From Siphonodentalium dalli (taxonomy: Eukaryota > Mollusca > Scaphopoda > Gadilida > Siphonodentaliidae), in contig CP136068.1 in NCBI GenBank assembly GCA_032622095.1, forward strand, positions 163,949,465 to 164,013,464: DNA of 64,000 bases, read 5' to 3'. Under the pieces are notes generated by a model. That model saw only the letters and a program-made list of their open reading frames with translations. It made no database searches and was not told where the DNA came from. Below are positions 43,748 to 56,500 of this stretch, one piece after another. Position numbers and translations under genes: made by a program. Within the stretch, counting starts at the first letter, position 1. Each line of letters begins with the position of its first letter.

Positions 43748-43934
43748 GGTATAGGATTATGTTGAAACAAGCCACGCAGAGCGATTGCAAACCGGCGTAG
43801 GCATGATAATGTTACGGGACTTATGGAGGTAAATTGTGGAAATATAATGTCCGAGCGAAGAAATATAAATTAGCGGACGGAACTTGGTTGTTTTTCAGTG
43901 TTTAACGTCAAGAAATAAAGCAATCAACGTATCC
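43748..43934 (+). repeat. composite repeat copy B, link to the satellite
   Basis: Collinear with 10690-10735, 11716-11787 and 12263-12292: TTATGTTGAAACAAGCCAC, GATTGCAAACCGG, AATGTTACGGGACTTATGGA (the single 29-bp-like unit), GAACTTGGTTGTTTTTCAG, then an empty GTGTTTAACGTCAAG site and TCCGTTGTCCGG. Neither the T1 element nor the piggyBac-type MITE is present here. Confidence 0.85.
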
Positions 43935-46900
43935 GTTGTCCGGAATACGAGCCCGATGCCAACCGGTGTAAGTTGGTCTGGCATCCGGAATACGAGCCCG
44001 ATGCCAACCGGTGTAAGTTGGTCTGGCATCCGGAATACGAGCCCGATGCCACCCGGTGTAAGTTGGTCTGTCATCCGGAATACGAGCCCGATGCCAACCG
44101 GTGTAAGTTGGTCTGGCATCCGGAATACGAGCCCGATGCCACCCGGTGTAAGTTGGTCTGTCATCCGGAATACGAGCCCGATGCCACCCGGTGTAAGTTG
44201 GTCTGGCATCCGGAATATGAGCCCGATGCCACCCGGTGTAAGTTGTTCTGTCATCCGGAATACGAGCCCGATGCCACCCGGTGTAAGTTGGTATGGCGTC
44301 CGGAATATGACCCCGATGCCACCCGGTGTAAGTTGGTCTGGCATCCGGAATACGAGCCCGATGCCACCCGGTGTAAGTTGGTCTGTCGTCCGGAATACGA
44401 GCCCGATGCCACCCGGTGTAAGTTGGTCTGGCATCCGGAATACGAGCCCGATGCCAACCGGTGTAAGTTGGTCTGGCGTCCGGAATACGAGCCCGATGCC
44501 ACCCGGTGTAAGTTGGTATGTCGTCCGGAATACGAGCCCGATGCTAACCGGTGTAAGTTGGTCTGGCATCCGGAATACGAGCCCGATGCCACCCGGTGTA
44601 AGTTGGTCTGTCATCCGGAATACGAGCCCGATGCCACCCGATGTAAGTTGGTCTGGTGTCCGGAATATGAGCCCGATGCCACCCGGTGTAAGTTGTTCTG
44701 TCATCCGGAATACGAGCCCGATGCCACCCGGTGTAAGTTGGTCTGGCGTCCGGAATATGACCCCGATGCCACCCGGTGTAAGTTGGTCTGGCATCCGGAA
44801 TACGAGCCCGATGCCACCCGGTGTAAGTTGGTCTGTCATCCGGAATACGAGCCCGATGCCACCCGGTGTAAGTTGGTCTGTCATCCGGAATAAGAGCCCG
44901 ATGCCACCCGGTGTAAGTTGGTCTGTCGTCCGGAATACGAGCCCGATGCCACACGGTGTAAGTTGGTCTGGCTTCCGGAATATAAGCCCGATGCCACCCG
45001 GTGTAAGTTGGTCTGTCATCCGGAATACGAGCCCGATGCCACCCGGTGTAAGTTGGTCTGGCGTCCGGAATATGAGCCCGATACCACCCGGTGTTAGTTG
45101 GTCTGTCATCCGGAATACGAGCCCGATGCCACCCGGTGTAAGTTGGTCTGTCATCCGGAATACGAGCCCGATGCCACCAGGTGTAAGTTGGTCTGTCATC
45201 CGGAATACGAGCCCGATGCCACCCGGTGTAAGTTGGTCTGTCGTCCGGAATACGAGCCCGATGCCACACGGTGTAAGTTGGTCTGGCTTCCGTAATACGA
45301 GCCCGATGCCACCCGGTGTAAGTTGGTCTGGCGTCCGGAATATGAGCCCGATGCCACCCGGTGTAAGTTGGTCTGGCATCCGGAATACGAGCCCGATGCC
45401 ACCCGGTGTAAGTTGGTCTGGCATCCGGAATACGAGCCCGATGCCACCCGGTGTAAGTTGGTCTGTCATCCGGAATACGAGCCCGATGCCACCCGGTGTA
45501 AGTTGGTCTGTCATCCGGAATACGAGCCCGATGCCACCCGGTGTAAGTTGGTCTGTCATCCGGAATACGAGCCCGATGCCACCCGGTGTAAGTTGGTCTG
45601 GCGTCCGGAATACGAGCCCGATGCCACCCGGTGTAAGTTAGTCTGGCGTCCGGAATACGAGCCCGATGCCACCCGGTGTAAGTTAATCTGTCGTCCGGAA
45701 TACGAGCCCGATGCCAACCGGTGTAAGTTGGTCTGGCGTCCGGAATACGAGCCCGATGCCACCCGGTGTAAGTTGGTCTGTTATCCGGAATACGAGCCCG
45801 ATGCCACCCGGTGTAAGTTGGTCTGTCATCCGGAATACGAGCCCGATGCCACCCGGTGTAAGTTGGTCTGTCATCCGGAATACGAGCCCGATGCCACCCG
45901 GTGTAAGTTGGTCTGGTGTCCGGAATATGAGCCCGATGCCACCCGGTGTAAGTTGGTCTGGCATCCGGAATACGAGCCCGATGCCACCCGGTGTAAGTTG
46001 GTCTGTCATCCGGAATACGAGCCCGATGCCACCCGGTGTAAGTTGGTCTGTCATCCGGAATACGAGACCGATGCCACCCGGTGTAAGTTGCTCTGTCGTC
46101 CGGAATACGAGCCCGATGCCACCCGGTGTAAGTTGGTCTGGCATCCGGAATACGAGCCCGATGTCACCCGGTGTAAGTTGGTCTGTCATCCGGAATACGA
46201 GCCCGATGCCACCCGGTGTAAGTTGGTCTGTCATCCGGAATATGAGTCCGATGCCACCCGGTGTAAGTTGGTCTGGCATCCGGAATACGAGCCCGATGCC
46301 AACCGGTGTAAGTTGGTCTGGCATCCGGAATACGAGCCCGATGCCACCCGGTGTAAGTTGGTCTGTCATCCGGAATAAGAGTCCGATGCCACCCGGTGTA
46401 AGTTGGTCTGTCATCCGGAATACGAGCCCGATGCCACCCGGTGTAAGTTGGTCTGTCGTCCGGAATACGAGCCCGATGCCACCCGGTGTAAGTTGGTCTG
46501 TCATCCGGAATACGAGCCCGATGCCACCCGGTGTAAGTTGGTCTGTCATCCGGAATACGAGCCCGATGCCACCCGGTGTAAGTTGGTCTGTCATCCGGAA
46601 TATGAGTCCGATGCCACCCGGTGTAAGTTGGTCTGTCGTCCGGAATACGAGCCCGATGCCACCCGGTGTAAGTTGGTCTGGCATCCGGAATACGAGCCCG
46701 ATGCCACCCGGTGTAAGTTGGTCTGTCATCCGGAATACGAGCCCGATGCCACCCGGTGTAAGTTGGTCTGTCGTCCGGAATACGAGCCCGATGCCACCCG
46801 GTGTAAGTTGGTCTGTCGTCCGGAATACGAGCCCGATGCCACCCGGTGTAAGTTGGTCTGTCGTCCGGAATACGAGCCCGATGCCACCCGGTGTAAGTTG

Positions 46901-49900
46901 GTCTGTCATCCGGAATACGAGCCCGATGCCACCCGGTGTAAGTTGGTATGTCGTCCGGAATACGAGCCCGATGCCACCCGGTGTAAGTTGGTCTGTCGTC
47001 CGGAATACGAGCCCGATGCCACCCGGTGTAAGTTGGTCTGTCGTCCGGAATACGAGCCAGATGCCACCCGGTGTAAGTTGGTCTGTCGTCCGGAATACGA
47101 GCCCGATGCCACGGGTGTAAGTGGGTCTGTCATCCGGAATACGAGCCCGATGCCACCCGGTGTAAGTTGGTCTGTCGTCCGGAATACGAGCCCGATGCCA
47201 CCCGGTGTAAGTTGGTCTGTCATCCGGAATACGAGCCCGATGCCACCCGGTGTAAGTTGGTCTGTCATTCGGAATACGAGCCCGATGCCACCCGGTGTAA
47301 GTTGGTCTGGCGTCCGGAATACGAGCCCGATGCCACCCGGTGTAATTTGGTCTGGCGTCCGGAATATGAGCCCGATGCCACCCGGTGTAAGTTGGTCTGT
47401 CGTCCGGAATACGAGCCCGATGCCACCCGGTGTAAGTTGGTCTGTCATCCGGAATACGAGCCCGATGCCACCCGGTGTAAGTTGGTCTGGTGTCCGGAAT
47501 ACGAGCCCGATGCCACCCGGTGTAAGTTGGTCTGTCATCCGGAATATGAGTCCGATGCCACCCGGTGTAAGTTGGTCTGTCGTCCGGAATACGAGCCCGA
47601 TGCCACCCGGTGTAAGTTGGTCTGGCATCCGGAATACGAGCCCGATGCCACCCGGTGTAAGTTGGTCTGTCATCCGGAATACGAGCCCGATGCCACCCGG
47701 TGTAAGTTGGTCTGTCGTCCGGAATACGAGCCCGATGCCACCCGGTGTAAGTTGGTCTGTCGTCCGGAATACGAGCCCGATGCCACCCGGTGTAAGTTGG
47801 TCTGTCGTCCGGAATACGAGCCCGATGCCACCCGGTGTAAGTTGGTCTGTCATCCGGAATAAGAGTCCGATGCCACCCGGTGTAAGTTGGTCTGTCATCC
47901 GGAATACGAGCCCGATGCCACCCGGTGTAAGTTGGTCTGTCGTCCGGAATACGAGCCCGATGCCACCCGGTGTAAGTTGGTCTGTCATCCGGAATACGAG
48001 CCCGATGCCACCCGGTGTAAGTTGGTCTGTCATCCGGAATACGAGCCCGATGCCACCCGGTGTAAGTTGGTCTGTCATCCGGAATATGAGTCCGATGCCA
48101 CCCGGTGTAAGTTGGTCTGTCATCCGGAATATGAGCCCGATGCCACCCGGTGTAAGTTGGTCTGTCATCCGGAATACGAGCCCGATGCCACCCGGTGTAA
48201 GTTGGTCTGTCATCCGGAATACGAGCCCAATGCCACCCGGTGTTAGTTGGTCTGTTATCCGGAATACGAGCCCGATGCCACCCGGTGTAAGTTGGTCTGT
48301 CATCCGGAATACGAGCCCGATGCCACCCGGTGTAAGTTGGTTTGTCATCCGGAATATGAGCCCGATGCCACCCGGTGTAAGTTGGTCTGTCATCCGGAAT
48401 ATGAGCTCGATGCCACCCGGTGTAAGTTGGTCTGTCATCCGGAATACGAGCCCGATGCCACCCGGTGTAAGTTGGTCTTTCGTCCGGAATACGAGCCCGA
48501 TGCCACCCGGTGTAAGTTGGTCTGTCATCCGGAATACGAGCCCGATGCCACCCGGTGTAAGTTGGTCTGTCATCCGGAATACGAGCCCGATGCCACCTGG
48601 TGTAAGTTGGTCTGTCATCCGGAATACGAGCCCGATGCCGCCCGGTGTAAGTTGGTCTGGCATCCGGAATACGAGCCCGATGCCACCCGGTGTAATTTGG
48701 TCTGTCATCCGGAATATGAGCCCGATGCCACACGGTGTAAGTTGGTCTGTCATCCGGAATACGAGCCCGATGCCACCCGGTGTAAGTTGGTCTGTCATCC
48801 GGAATACGAGCCCGATGGCACCCGGTGTAAGTTGGTCTGTCATCAGGAATAAGAGTCCGATGACAGCCGGTGTAAGTTGGTCTGTCATCCGGAATACGAG
48901 CCCGATGCCACCCGGTGTAAGTTGGTCTGTCATCCGGAATATGAGCCCGATGCCACCCGGTGTAAGTTGGTCTGTCGTCCGGAATACGAGCCCGATGCCA
49001 CCCGGTGTTAGTTGGTCTGTTATCCGGAATACGAGCCCGATGCCACCCGGTGTAAGTTGGTCTGGCATCCGGAATACGAGCCCGATGCCACCCGGTGTAA
49101 GTTGGTCTGTCATCCGGAATAAGAGTCCGATGACAGCCTGTGTAAGTTGGACTGTCATCCGGAATACGAGCCCGATGCCACCCGGTGTAAGTTGGTCTGT
49201 CATCCGGAATAAGAGTCCGATGACAGCCGGTGTAAGTTGGTCTGTCATCCGGAATACGAGCCCGATGCCACCCGGTGTAATTTGGTCTGTCGTCCGGAAT
49301 ACGAGCCCGATGCCACCCGGTGTAAGTTGGTCTGTCGTCCGGAATACGAGCCCGATGCCACCCGGTGTAAGTTGGTCTGTTATCCGGAAAACGAGCCCGA
49401 TGCCAACCGGTGTAAGTTGGTCTGTCATCCGGAATACGAGCCCGATGCCACCCGGTGTAAGTTGGTCTGGCGTCCGGAATACGAGCCCGATGCCACCCGG
49501 TGTAAGTTGGTCTGGCTTCCGGAATACGAGCCCGATGCCACCCGGTGTAAGTTGGTCTGTCATCCGGAATACGAGCCCGATGCCACCCGGTGTAAGTTGG
49601 TCTGGCGTCGGAATATGAGCCCGATGCCACCCGGTGTAAGTTGGTCTGGCGTCCGGAATACGAGCCCGATGCCACCCGTTGTAAGTTGGTATGGCGTCCG
49701 GAATACGAGCCCGATGCCACCCGGTGTAAGTTGGTCTGTCGTCCGGAATATGAGCCCGATGCCACCCGGTGTAAGTTGGTCTGTCATCCTGAATACGAGC
49801 CCGATGCCACCCGGTGTAAGTTGGTCTGTCATCCGGAATATGAGTCCGATGCCACCCGGTGTAATTTGGTCTGTCGTCCGGAATACGAGCCCGATGCCAC

Positions 49901-50491
49901 CCGGTGTAAGTTGGTCTGTCGTCCGGAATACGAGCCCGATGCCACCCGGTGTAAGTTGGTCTGTCATCCGGAATACGAGCCCGATGCCACCCGGTGTAAG
50001 TTGGTCTGTCATCCGGAATACGAGCCCGATGCCACCCGGTGTAAGTTGGTCTGGCGTCCGGAATACGAGCCCGATGCCACCCGGTGTAAGTTGGTCTGGC
50101 GTCCGGAATACGAGCCCGATGCCACCCGGTGTAAGTTGGTCTGTCATCCGGAATACGAGCCCGATGCCACCCTGTGTAAGTTGGTCTGGCGTCGGAATAC
50201 GAGCCCGATGCAACTCGGTGTAAGTTGGTCTGGCATCCGGAATACGAGCCCGATGCCACCCGGTGTAAGTTGATCTGGCATCCGGAATATGAGCCCGATG
50301 CCACCCGGTGTAAGTTGGTCTCTCGTCCGGAATACGAGCCCGATGCCACCCGGTGTAAGTTGGTCTGTCATCCGGAATACGAGCCCGATGCCACCCGGTG
50401 TAAGTTGGTCTGTTATCCGGAATACGAGCCCGATGCCACCCGGTGTAAGTTGGTCTGTCATCCGGAATACGAGCCCGATGCCACCCGGTGT
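43935..50491 (+). repeat. 45-bp satellite, forward block (about 146 units)
   Basis: The unit has CCGGAATACGAGCCCGATGC, then CACCCGGTGTAAGTTGGTCT, then G(G/T)C(A/G)T; period 45. Variation is concentrated at the GC(A/G)T site, TA(C/T)GAG and CCA(A/C)CC. Some blocks are repeated as higher-order units, e.g. the rare AATAAGAGTCCGATGCC unit at 46374 and 47858, 1484 bp apart (33 units less one base). Rare one- and two-base losses (about 47112, 49608, 50191) change the frame. Very long frames on both strands follow from a period divisible by three and a stop-free unit. Confidence 0.97.
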
Positions 50492-50502
50492 GATGCCATA
50501 TT
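50489..50502. other. head-to-head junction of the satellite
   Basis: The forward unit ends CCACCCGG (50481-50488). After 14 bases (TGTGATGCCATATT) the inverted block begins CCGGGTGG (50503-50510). The 14-base spacer includes TGATGCCATATTCC, which resembles parts of the unit joined abnormally, so the breakpoint was probably made by end joining or template switching at a hairpin. Confidence 0.9.
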
Positions 50503-53500
50503 CCGGGTGGCATCGGGCTCGTATTCCGGACGCCAGACCAACTTACACCGGGTGGCATCGGGCTCGTATTCCGGATAACAGACCAACTAACACCGGGTGG
50601 CATCGGGCTCGTATTCCGGACGACAGACCAACTTACACCGGGTGGCATCGGGCTCATATTCCGGATGACAGACCAACTTACACCGGGTGGCATCGGGCTC
50701 ATATTCCGGATGACAGACCAACTTACACCGGGTGGCATCGGTCTCATATTCCGGATGACAGACCAACTTACACCGGGTGGCATCGGGCTCGTATTCCGGA
50801 TGACAGACCAACTTACACCGGGTGGCATCGGGCTCGTATTCCGGACGCCATACCATCTTACACCGGGTGGCATCGGGCTCGTATTCCGGACGCCAGACCA
50901 ACTTACACCGGGTGGCATCGGGCTCGTATTCCGGATGACAAACCAACTTACACCGGGTGGCATCGGGCTCGTATTCAGGATGACAGACCAACTTACACCG
51001 GGTGGCATCGGGCTCATATTCCGGACGACAGACCAACTTACACCGGGTGGCATCGGGCTCGTATTCCGGACGCCATACCAACTTACACCGGGTGGCATCG
51101 GGCTCGTATTCCGGACGCCAGACCAACTTACACCGGGTGGCATCGGGCTCATATTCCGACGCCAGACCAACTTACACCGGGTGGCATCGGGCTCGTATTC
51201 CGGATGACAGACCAACTTACACCGGGTGGCATCGGGCTCGTATTCCGGAAGCCAGACCAACTAACACCGGGTGGCATCGGGCTCGTATTCCGGACGCCAG
51301 ACCAACTTACACCGGGTGGCATCGGGCTCGTATTCCGGATGACAGACCAACTTACACCGGGTGGCATCGGGCTCGTTTTCCGGATGACAGACCAACTTAC
51401 ACCGGGTGGCATCGGGCTCGTATTCCGGACGACAGACCAACTTACACCGGGTGGCATCGGGCTCGTATTCCGGACGACAGACCAACTTACACCGGGTGGC
51501 ATCGGACTCATATTCCGGATGACAGACCAACTTACACCGGGTGGCATCGGGCTCGTATTCCGGATGACATACCAACTTACACCGGGTGGCATCGGGCTCG
51601 TATTCCGGATGACAGACCAACTTACACCGGGTGGCATCGGGCTCGTATTCCAGATGACAGACAAACTTACACCGGGTGGCATCGGGCTCGTATTCCGGAC
51701 GACAGACCAACTTACACCGGGTGGCATCGGGCTCGTATTCCGGATGACAGACCAACTTACACCGGCTGTCATCGGGCTCGTATTCCGGATGACAGACCAA
51801 CTTACACCGGGTGGCTTCGGACTCGTATTCCGGATGACAGACCAACTTACACAGGCTGTCATCGGACTCTTATTCCGGATGACAGACCAACTTACACCGG
51901 GTGGCATCGGGCTCGTATTCCGGATGACAGACCAACTTACACCGGGTGGCATCGGGCTCGTATTCCGGATGACAGACCAACTTACACCAGGTGGCATCGG
52001 GCTCGTATTCCGGATGACAGACCAACTTACACCGGGTGGCATCGGGCTCGTATTCCGGATGACAGACCAACTTACACCGGGTGGCATCGGGCTCGTATTC
52101 CGGACGACAGACCAACTTACACCGGGTGGCATCGGGCTCATATTCCGGATGCCAGATCAACTTACACCGGGTGTCATCGGGCTCGTATTCCGGATGCCAG
52201 ACCAACTTACAACGAGTGGCATCGGGCTCGTATTCCGACGCCAGACCAACTTACACAGGGTGGCATCGGGCTCGTATTCCGGATGACAGACCAACTTACA
52301 CCGGGTGGCATCGGGCTCGGATTCCGGACGCCAGACCAACTTACACCGGGTGGCATCGGGCTCGTATTCCGGACGCCAGACAAACTTACACCGGGTGGCA
52401 TCGGGCTCGTATTCCGGATGACAGACCAACTTACACCGGGTGGCATCGGGCTCGTATTCCGGATGACAGACCTACTTACACCGGGTGGCATCGGGCTCGT
52501 ATTCCGGACGACAGACCAACTTACACCGGGTGGCATCGGGCTCGTATTCCGGACGACAGACCAAATTACACCGGGTGGCATCGGACTCATTTTCCGGATG
52601 ACAGGCCAACTTACACCGGGTGGCATCGGGCTCGTATTCAGGATGACAGACCAACTTACACCGGGTGGCATCGGGCTCATATTCCGGACGACAGACCAAC
52701 TTACACCGGGTGGCATCGGGCTCGTATTCCGAACGCCATACCAACTTACACCGGGTGGCATCGGGCTCGTATTCCGGACGCCAGACCAACTTACACCGGG
52801 TGGCATCGGGCTCATATTCCGACGCCAGACCAACTTACACCGGGTGGCATCGGGCTCGTATTCAGGATGACAGACCAACTTACACCGGGTGGCATCGGGC
52901 TCGTATTCCGGAAGCCAGACCAACTTACACCGGGTGGCATCGGGCTCGTATTCCGGACGCCAGACCAACTTACACCGGGTGGCATCGGGCTCGTATTCCG
53001 GATGACAGACCAACTTACACCGGGTGGCATCGGGCTCGTTTTCCGGATGACAGACCAACTTACACCGGGTGGCATCGGGCTCGTATTCCTGACGACAGAC
53101 CAACTTACACCGGTTGGCATCGGGCTCGTATTCCGGACGACAGACCAACTTACACCGGGTGGCATCGGACTCATATTCCGGATAACAGACCAACTTACAC
53201 CGGGTGGCATCGGACTCATATTCCGGATAACAGACCAACTTACACCGGGTGGCATCGGGCTCGTATTCCGGATGACATAAAAACTTACACCGGGTGGCAT
53301 CGGGCTCGTATTCCGGATGACAGACCAACTTACACCGGGTGGCATCGGGCTCGTATTCCAGATGACAGACAAACTTACACCGGGTGGCATCGGGCTCGTA
53401 TTCCGGACGACAGACCAACTTACACCGGGTGGCATCGGGCTCGTATTCCGGATGACAGACCAACTTACACCGGCTGTCATCGGACTCTTATTCCGGATGA

Positions 53501-56500
53501 CAGACCAACTTACACCGGGTGGCATCGGGCTCGTATTCCGGATGACAGACCAACTTACACAGGCTGTCATCGGACTCTTATTCCGGATGACAGACCAACT
53601 TACACCGGGTGGCATCGGGCTCGTATTCCGGATGCCAGACCAACTTACACCGGGTGGCATCGGGCTCGTATTCCGGATGACAGACCAACTTACACCAGGT
53701 GGCATCGGGCTCGTATTCCGGATGACAGACCAACTTACACCGGGTGGCATCGGGCTCGTATTCCGGATAACAGACCAACTAACACCGGGTGGCATCGGGC
53801 TCGTATTCCGGACGACAGACCAACTTACACCGGGTGGCATCGGGCTCATATTCCGGATGACAGACCAACTTACACCGGGTGGCATCGGGCTCATATTCCG
53901 GATGACAGACCAACTTACACCGGGTGGCATCGGGCTCATATTCCGGATGACAAACCAACTTACACCGGGTGGCATCGGGCTCGTATTCCGGATGACAGAC
54001 CAACTTACACCGGGTGGCATCGGGCTCGTATTCCGGATAACAGACCAACTAACACCGGGTGGCATCGGGCTCGTATTCCGGACGACAGACCAACTTACAC
54101 CGGGTGGCATCGGGCTCATATTCCGGATGACAGACCAACTTACACCGGGTGGCATCGGTCTCATATTCCGGATGACAGACCAACTTACACCGGGTGGCAT
54201 CGGGCTCGTATTCCGGATGACAGACCAACTTACACCGGGTGGCATCGGGCTCGTATTCCGGACGCCATACCAACTTACACCGGGTGGCATCGGGCTCGTA
54301 TTCCGGACGCCAGACCAACTTACACCGGGTGGCATCGGGCTCGTATTCCGGATGACAGACCAACTTACACCGGGTGGCATCGGGCTCGTATTCAGGATGA
54401 CAGACCAACTTACACCGGGTGGCATCGGGCTCATATTCCGGACGCCAGACCAAATTACACCGGGTGGCATCGGGCTCGTATTCCGGACGACAGACCAACT
54501 TACACCGGGTGGCATCGGGCTCGTATTCCGAATGACAGACCAACTTACACCGGGTGGCATCGGGCTCATATTCCGGATGATAGACCAACTTACACCGGGA
54601 GCCATCGGGCTCGTATTCCGGATGACAGACCAACTTACACCGGGTGGCATCGGGCTCGTATTCCGGATGACAGACCAACTTACACCGGGTGGCATCGGGC
54701 TCGTATTCCGGACGCCAGACCAACTGACACCGGGTGGCATCGGGCTCGTATTCCGGATGGCAGACCAACGTGCGACGGGTGGCATCGGGCTCGTATTCCG
54801 GATGACAGACCAACTTACACCGGGTGGCATCGGGCTCGTATTCCGGACGACAGACCAACTTACACCGGGTGGCATCGGGCTCGTATTCCGGACGACAGAC
54901 CAACTTACACCGGGTGGCATCGGGCTCGTATTCCGGACGACAGACCAACTTACACCAGGTGGCATCGGGCTCGTATTCCGGATGACAGACCAACTTACAC
55001 CGGGTGGCATCGGGCTCGTATTCCGGATGCCAGACCAACTTACACCGGGTGGCATCGGGCTCGTATTCCGGACGACAGACCAACTTACACCGGGTGGCAT
55101 CGGACTCATATTCCGGATGACAGACCAACTTACACCGGGTGGCATCGGGCTCGTATTCCGGACGACAGACCAACTTACACCGGGTGGCATCGGGCTCGTA
55201 TTCCGGATGCCAGACAACTTACACCGAGTGGCATCGGGCTCATATTCGGACGACAGACCAACTTACACCGGGTGACATCGGGCTCGTATTCCGGACGCCA
55301 GACCAACTTACACCGGGTGGCATCGGGCTCATATTCCGGAGGACAGACCAACTTACACCGGGTGGCATCGGGCTCGTATTCCGGACGACAGACCCACTTA
55401 CACCGGGTGGCATCGGGCTCATATTCCGGTCGCCAGACCAACTTACACCGGGTGGCATCGGGCTCGTATACCGGACGCCAGACCAACTTACACCGGGTGG
55501 CATCGGGCTCGTATTCCGGATGACAGACCAACTTACACCGGGTGGCATCGGGCTCGTATTCCGGATGACAGACCAACTTACACCGGGTGGCATCGGGCTC
55601 GTATTCCGGATGACATACCAACTTACACCGGGTGGCATCGGGCTCGTATTCCGGACGACAGACCAACTTACACCGGGTGGCATCGGGCTCGTATTCCGGA
55701 TGACAGACCAACTTACACCGGGTGGCATCGGGCTCGTATTCCGGACGCCAGACCAACTTACACCGGGTGGCATCGGGCTCGTATTCCGGATGACAGACCA
55801 ACTTACACCGGGTGGCATCGGGCTCGTATTCCGGACGACAGACCAACTTACACCGGGTGGCATCGGGCTCATATTCCGGACGCCAGACCAAATTACACCG
55901 GGTGGCATCGGGCTCGTATTCCGGACGCCAGACCAACTTACACCGGGTGGCATCGGGCTCGTATTCCGAATGACAGACCAACATACACCGGGTGGCATCG
56001 GGCTCGTATTCCGGATGACAGACCAACTTACACCGGGTGGCATCGGGCTCGTATTCCGGACGACAGACCAACTTACACCGGGTGGCGTCGGGCTCGTATT
56101 CCGGATGACAGACCCACTTACACCGGTGGCATCGGGCTCGTATTCCGGACGCCAGACCAACTTACACCGGGTGGCGTCGGGCTCGTATTCCGGATGGCAG
56201 ACCAACGTGCGACGGGTGGCATCGGGCTCGTATTCCGGACGACAGACCAACTTACACCGGGTGGCATCGGGCTCGTATTCCGGACGACAGACCAACTTAC
56301 ACCGGGTGGCATCGGGCTCGTATTCCGGACGACAGACCAACTTACACCGGGTGGCATCGGGCTCGTATTCCGGACGACATACCAACTTACACCGGGTGGC
56401 ATCGGGCTCGTATTCCGGATGACAGACCAACTTACACCGGGTGGCATCGGGCTCGTATTCCGGACGACAGACCAACTTACACCGGGTGGCATCGGGCTCG

